Made by a program: the position numbers and the translations under genes. A stretch of DNA of 64,000 bases from Chaenocephalus aceratus (lineage: Eukaryota > Chordata > Actinopteri > Perciformes > Channichthyidae). The DNA is taken from positions 42,185,525 through 42,249,524 of the forward strand of contig CM043789.1 in NCBI GenBank assembly GCA_023974075.1. Direction: 5' to 3'. Under the pieces are notes generated by a model. It saw nothing but the letters and a program-made list of their open reading frames with translations, did not search any database and was not told the origin of the DNA. This document shows positions 59,237-64,000 of the stretch, piece by piece. The first letter of the stretch is position 1. Each line of letters starts with the position of its first letter.

Positions 59237-59349
59237 AGAAAGGGGAGGCAGGGCACTATAGGGTCCCCCCCCCTTAAATTAACTAGAAGTCATCATTTAA
59301 GGGGTTATTTTTAAAACTTTTCTTCTGGGGGGGGGGGGGGGCATACCCC

Positions 59350-59770
59350 CCCAGACATTACATTACATTGCATTTAGCTGAGGCTTTTATCCAAAGTGAC
59401 TTACAATAAGTGCGTTCCACCAGGAAGACACAACCTTGAAGAAAACAGAATCATAAAGTACATCAGGTTTCATAGAGCCAAACATTTCAAGTGCTACTCA
59501 ACTGGCTTTAGATAAGCCAGCCCTTTTATTAGTATATAAGTGCTTTGTTAATAATTATATCGCTCGAAGTGGAGTCGAAAGAGATGAGTTTTCAGTCTGG
59601 AAGGTGTGTAAGCTTTCTGCTGTCCTGATTTCAATGGGGAGCTCATTCCACCATTTTGGAGCCAGGATAGCAAACCCACGTGTTTTCGCTGATGGGAACT
59701 TGGGTTGGCCTACCTGCCTGTCAGCCTTCCATCTGTGCACAAACATATCTTGTGCCCTCATTGGTCATGT
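59350..59770 (-). mobile_element. LINE 3' end
   Basis: The minus-strand frame 59761-59555 reads RGFAILAPKWWNELPIEIRT, the C-terminal WWN-LP block of L2/Nimb-type LINEs. The 3' end at 59355-59420 carries acattacattacattgcatt and gcttttatccaaagtgactt, a familiar teleost LINE tail. The G run at 59326-59341 lies outside it. Confidence 0.7.
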
Positions 59771-60370
59771 GCGCATTTGTGTGTGTTGGAGGAGTGGCTC
59801 TGTAAGGAAGTCTGAAGTTGTTGCATCATGGCATGTGGCTCATTAAAAAATAAGTACAGCTATTGTCTCCCTCTTGTATAACTGGTCGGCCCCACCTGCA
59901 GCAGGTAATCCAGGGTTGCCAACTCTCACGCATCTGGCGTGTGACACACGCTTTCACTCTCAATCTCACGCTCTCACGCTGCCCAAACTATTCTCAAGCC
60001 AAAAACAAGATGAACCGGAGATCGTCTTTTGTTGGTTATTTACAATGTTGAGTTGACAGCTGCTCAAGCTGTTTATCCACTCCCTCCCCGCCTCCACCAC
60101 CATCAGACCCCCCTATTAGTGCTCGGTCACTGTTCGCTTTGTGAGAGGGTTTGAAGGTCTAATTTCTAATGATTGATAGTTACACATACTTGTTGTATGT
60201 ATTAGTTTAGTTTGCCCCTGGTAGGTAAAAAGGATAATAATAGCGTTTTTTTGAATTATACTGAGTTATTCTTCTTGTCAATAACCGCTACTATTTGTTT
60301 GTTTTATGGATTTGGGCCGGTCTGGGTCTAAATGCCAGGGCCGATTTGCTGTCCCAGTCCAGCCCTGGCT
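59771..60370. other. Repeat-rich spacer
   Basis: ccagggttgccaactctcac at about 59912 looks like an element terminus common in teleosts; no partner end was seen. The remainder is unassigned. Confidence 0.4.
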
Positions 60371-61065
60371 ATGATCATACCAGATGATGAAGATCTCCTC
60401 CAGCCAGACCTGGATCCGGACAGTAGTGACTCGGATGTTGAACTTCCACCACGGGAAAGGTATGTAATCTCTCTGTTTTTATATATTACTTATGTGGGTT
60501 GGTGGAACTGCGTCACAGTGCTAGCTTAGCCAAGAAGCTACAGGAATGATTAGGCAAAATGCTAAATAGTGTTACTTGTCTTTTTGGAGTTACATTTTCT
60601 AAATGAATGGCCAGTGAATGAATATACATGTGTTTACTTATTTATTTGGTGTAATATTATTCATTTATAGTCCAATATTATCCTATAAGTATAAGCCAGT
60701 GAATTAATCTAATCTCTTTGTTTTTCCACATGTGTTAGATGAGGAGTGACCCCAGCAGGACAAAGCCACACACCCAGAAGACTTTCAGGGAGCAGCTTGC
60801 TGCAGAATTATTGGAGTTTGCTGAAGGCCCTGCTGAAGGCCCTGCACCTCCACCACCCCCTCCTCCGCCACTCACATGCATGCCCGAGTATTATGGGGAA
60901 GATGCCACCAAGGTCAGGAAGAACTGCAGGAGGTGCCTAGATGCTGGACTCAAAAGGGTGAAGACACCTGTGTACTGCAGGAAGTGCCAGGTCCCTCTGT
61001 GCTTCACTGTCAAAAGGAACTGTTTCAGGGAGTGGCACGACCTAAATACTGGAACATTCAGGTAG
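60371..61065 (+). pseudogene. piggyBac transposase remnant (PGBD4-like): first exon and C-terminal zinc domain
   Basis: 60371-60459 (MIIPDDEDLLQPDLDPDSSD ... then a gtatgt donor) is an acidic N-terminal exon like those of piggyBac transposases. 60739-61065 (HTQKTFREQLAAELLEFAEG, a Pro run, then VRKNCRRCLDAGLKRVKT, VYCRKCQVPLCFTVKRNCFR, EWHD) carries the C-terminal Cys/His-rich zinc-binding domain. The two do not splice in frame (phase 2 onto ATGA gives a stop), and the catalytic middle with its aspartates is absent, so this is an internal-deletion derivative. The final TAG sits in a small duplication of ttcaggtaggtataa. Confidence 0.78.
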
Positions 61066-61881
61066 GTATAAAGTTCAGGTAGGTATAACATTTTGCGAGT
61101 GTTTATTTAAAAAAAAAATACTTGTTGTTTTTATATACCTAGTGTGATTTTATTGTATAGTGTGTTGGTCAAATATTTGTTGTTTTTACAAACCTACAGT
61201 GTGGTTTTATTGTATAGTACGTTGGTAAAATGTTTGTTTTTACATGCCTATTGTGTATTGGTAAAACCTACACTTACACACACCTACACACACACAAACA
61301 TATTTTAAGATTTGTTTAAGATTTTTTTTTTTTTTAAATATTTTTTATATATTTTTTTTGAGTGGAATGAATACCTATAGTGATGATTCAATGTAATACA
61401 ATGATTTTTATAGTCTGGTACCTGAAAAAGTCAAATGACACTGATGGAACCAAATGTGCCCAAATGTGCCCAAAGCTTATTCCGCCTGGACTTTATTTTC
61501 ATAAACCTCTCTAAAAAGATCAAATGTCACTTGTTTTGCTTCAATCTTGATACCGGGTACTTATTATATGTTATACTTTGGATTCCTAAAGCTTTTAGGC
61601 TACTAACCCATCATTCAAGGTTGGTCTTCACTATAAGTAATGGGTTTTCTTTAGGCGGAGACAGGAATTTACATTTTTTTGCTATGTTCCATCTGAATTT
61701 ACTCTGACACAGAAAAATCTATATAGATTCTGACACTAATACATCCAACTCACAGATGTAACCTTGCTTTGATAACAACAATTATTCATATAAACCTTTT
61801 AGAAGTGAAGTTATAGTCATTTGTTCTGGGAATGTCATTTTCGAGCCTGAAACCTGAAAAACAGGCTCGGGGTTTAACAGG
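61066..61881 (+). mobile_element. piggyBac 3' region and terminus
   Basis: AT-rich 3' region ending gggtttaacagg directly before TTAA (61882-61885), the expected piggyBac target-site end. The short inverted pair gagcctgaaacc...ggctcggggttt precedes it. No matching 5' terminus was found in the window. Confidence 0.65.
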
Positions 61882-61889
61882 TTAACTAA

Positions 61890-62430
61890 AAAACCACGGA
61901 TGTCTTGAAAGACTCTTTCGCTAAAGATTTTGAAGACATCCGAGTTCTTGTGAAACGTAAATACTACGCTTCCGTTTCGGTGCGGACTGCGTTCACACCA
62001 GCAATGAACCGCTCCAGCGTTCGCAAGCAAGCGCTCCGAGACCACCTAATTCAGCAGACCAGAGTCCGGTTGTTTAGTTCACTTAAGAGGTCTCGGATTG
62101 TGTTCACACCGACCCAAATGAACCGCACCAAGCGGCTAAACGCACCAAGGTTCGATTCAACCGGACTAAGCAAGGCAGGTGTGAATGTGTACTGCAGTTT
62201 TTGAAGTGCTGCAGCATTACACCACGTGATGAAACGTTACGTTTGTGTTGTGTGTTCAAGGAACCTGTCCTTGACCAGGAAAAACAGGCAGGCGCGTGTT
62301 CAATTCTATTGCGGTCTAAATTTCTTTAATTCTTTTTTTGCGTGTGTTTATAAATTACCTCGAGGGCTGTATCAAATGGTCTCGTGGACCGAATACGGCC
62401 CGGACGCCGGAGGTTCCCCACCCCACAAGA
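61890..62430. mobile_element. MITE followed by hAT B right end
   Basis: 61960-62200 (gtgcggactgcgttcacacc ... gttcacaccgacccaaatga) resembles a teleost MITE with repeated 'gttcacacc' motifs. 62222-62335 matches 36590-36700 of hAT B. The right end ggaggttccccacccc (about 62408-62424) is the inverse of the hAT B start at 39333. Confidence 0.55.
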
Positions 62431-62742
62431 AGGGTAAACTGTGTCCTGAGGTTTACACCCTGAAGTAATCTGTTCATGTCTAAGTTTGAGTTTTTACCAT
62501 AGGTTTTTACACAGGTCTTATTTTGACTGACCAGTGTCAGTTTTGAAGTGTCCCCATGGGACAACATTCTGCTTAAGGTATTTTTTACTAAATACCCAAA
62601 AAATCAACTTGGAGCATTTTCTTTTTAAAACTCTTTTTTTCAGATAGAACCCCGGCTTTTCTCCCCCATTGAAATTAGTTAATCCATGACTAGTAAACAT
62701 TAGAGACCACTGCAACATGTGGAGTTTCTGTGCTTTTACTAT
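62431..62742. other. Unassigned AT-rich interval
   Basis: No gene or recognised repeat was seen. Confidence 0.5.
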
Positions 62743-63070
62743 TTATATGTATTTATTCGTTATTTTCCATGAAGTAAGACTCCCAAATTTGGGATTATTT
62801 GCATGCATAAAATGACAACTGGTCAAAAGATCAGAAAGGATTGAGAGTTTTAGTTTGATTTAATTTATAACGGCACAATACCAATGTATTCAATAGTTTA
62901 AAAATCAATATCAACCACTCTGTCAGTCAGTCACATTGCTGTTGGATAACTTTAAACCACTCATGGCGCAACCATTAAAGTAGCTTGACGTATAGATCTA
63001 CAAGAGCCGTCGTTTCTGTAAAAATGTGCCTCTCCTCCTCCTATTGTAGAGTAGGGAGTGGGTCCACTTA
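62743..63070 (+). repeat. 327-bp dispersed repeat, copy 2
   Basis: Same orientation as 51296-51622, with scattered substitutions only. Flanks differ on both sides (no 178-bp units here), so these edges define the unit. Confidence 0.93.
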
Positions 63071-63884
63071 AATTCACTCAGTAACCAAATCTTGCTATCA
63101 CTCATAAATATTCAGGTCAGAAATCAGATGAGTTTAAAAGACGGTTGATTTTCAGCATCCTTACTTTCCGTCTTTGCGGTGGCTGTGATTATGACATAAA
63201 AAGTCACCTTTAACCCTCAAAGTTTAGTTCAGTTTATTTGTTTATAGTGTCATGGACATTCCCCATTGATCAACTGTCGCAAAAAACAGCAGCTTTAACC
63301 AACATTGCTAATTTCCAGCTGTTGTCCCTGGCCAGATGATAATAGACACCTTTTTAAAATCACAATACATCAACAGCATTAGTTATAAAGAAAGGATGAA
63401 AGACAAGTAGATAGAGGCGAAAGGATAACATTTGGGTTGTAAAATGAAACACCCAAGGTAATCACTTTATACAAATAACTACTGTACAGCTATTAATCAC
63501 CACTGCCTCTATCATGCTAGTCATCATCATTGTCTTACCTTTTCCAGTTGAGACAGGCTTTCATCCTCGGAGGATGACTGGTAGTATCAGGCAAGAGAGC
63601 AGCTGTGAGCTCTTTGCTGCGTCCCTCCATTCCTTTAATAGTAGCCAGAAGCAAATCAGGTATGTAAAAATCATGATAATTCTCTTCGTCATGCAACCCT
63701 TACAATTTGGGCAGGGACAGGTTTGGGTGTGAATGGAAATGATAATTGGATTGTGATTCTTAGCTCTGGTTTTAACGTGATTCTTTTGTGATCTAATTAC
63801 CAGCTGACGTATCCAAGTACGTGTTTGTATTGGAGAGATCCGATCGCTTGATCACATTCATTCAAAATATATTTTCTATATATG
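63071..63884. other. Interval with nothing firmly recognised
   Basis: A possible exon-like stretch (63553-63659, between ttccag and gtatgt; ETGFHPRRMTGSIRQESSCE ...) has plausible splice borders but no recognisable domain and no neighbouring exon. Confidence 0.3.
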
Positions 63885-64000
63885 TATTGTTCAACGCTTT
63901 GGTTGAACAATACACTCCAGCAGGTGCACTTCGCTCTGCCTCGGCCAATCAGATCACTGCGAGTTGGACCAAGGTACCTCTCAATTAAAACAAGCCTGTT
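63885..64000 (+). mobile_element. LINE C-terminal fragment
   Basis: Encodes NALVEQYTPAGALRSASANQ, matching 53766-53816 nucleotide for nucleotide over about 50 bp. It runs to the window edge. Confidence 0.65.

Noticed and set aside
63553..63659. Host exon with ttccag / gtatgt borders
   Set aside because: No recognisable domain, no neighbouring exon and no second line of support; noted only as possible.

Overview
This window is genomic DNA from a ray-finned (teleost) fish. The evidence is vertebrate-type spliced exons, long (AC)n/(GT)n arrays, and a dense mix of teleost-style transposable elements: L2/Rex/Nimb-like LINEs, hAT, piggyBac and Kolobok-like DNA transposons, chromodomain Gypsy, and tRNA-derived SINEs. 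No bacterial or organellar genes were seen. There is one 100-base assembly gap (30708-30807). Family names come from recognising motifs by eye; no database was searched.

Layout. 1-3.3 kb: the last three exons of a kelch gene, best matched to klhdc8a, are the only clear conserved host gene. 3.6-10 kb: a SINE, a TTAA-flanked non-autonomous element carrying a 37-bp minisatellite, and AT-rich TE debris. 10.4-15.3 kb (-): a broken five-exon copy of a teleost multicopy 'SAMD3-like' family whose large exon carries an 18-bp coding minisatellite. 16.9-23.4 kb (-): a broken zinc-finger/RFESKH-type repeat gene, cut at its 3' end by a LINE and in the middle by a 3.4-kb Kolobok-like transposon. That transposon carries a THAP exon on one strand and a P2X7-tail-like cysteine domain on the other. 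23.6-30.7 kb: MITEs and local duplications.

30.8-33.5 kb: a LINE split by a small Gypsy chromovirus remnant with a 5-bp target duplication. 33.9-36.9 kb: hAT elements nested in one another, two of them with perfect 8-bp target duplications. 40.4-43.9 kb (-): a nearly complete LINE with endonuclease, reverse transcriptase and a 2A-like motif. 45.1-50.6 kb: the least explained region. A pair of inverted repeats encloses a compact cassette of small ORFs that I do not recognise, followed by a TIR-bearing transposon holding the 5' half of a conserved cysteine-rich gene family. 50.6-51.6 kb: four 178-bp tandem units joined to a 327-bp sequence that recurs at 62.7 kb.

53.8-57.3 kb (-): a non-autonomous LTR element made largely of stacked minisatellites (60, 12, 72 and about 33 bp), interrupted by a LINE. 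57.4-59.2 kb (+): a degraded ZMYM1-like hAT transposase. 59.3-62.4 kb: a LINE tail, a deleted piggyBac element keeping its C-terminal zinc domain and TTAA end, and hAT debris. Apart from klhdc8a, almost every coding-like stretch here is mobile-element protein, most of it inactivated. The main biological content is therefore the insertion history and the few elements with unusual cargo.
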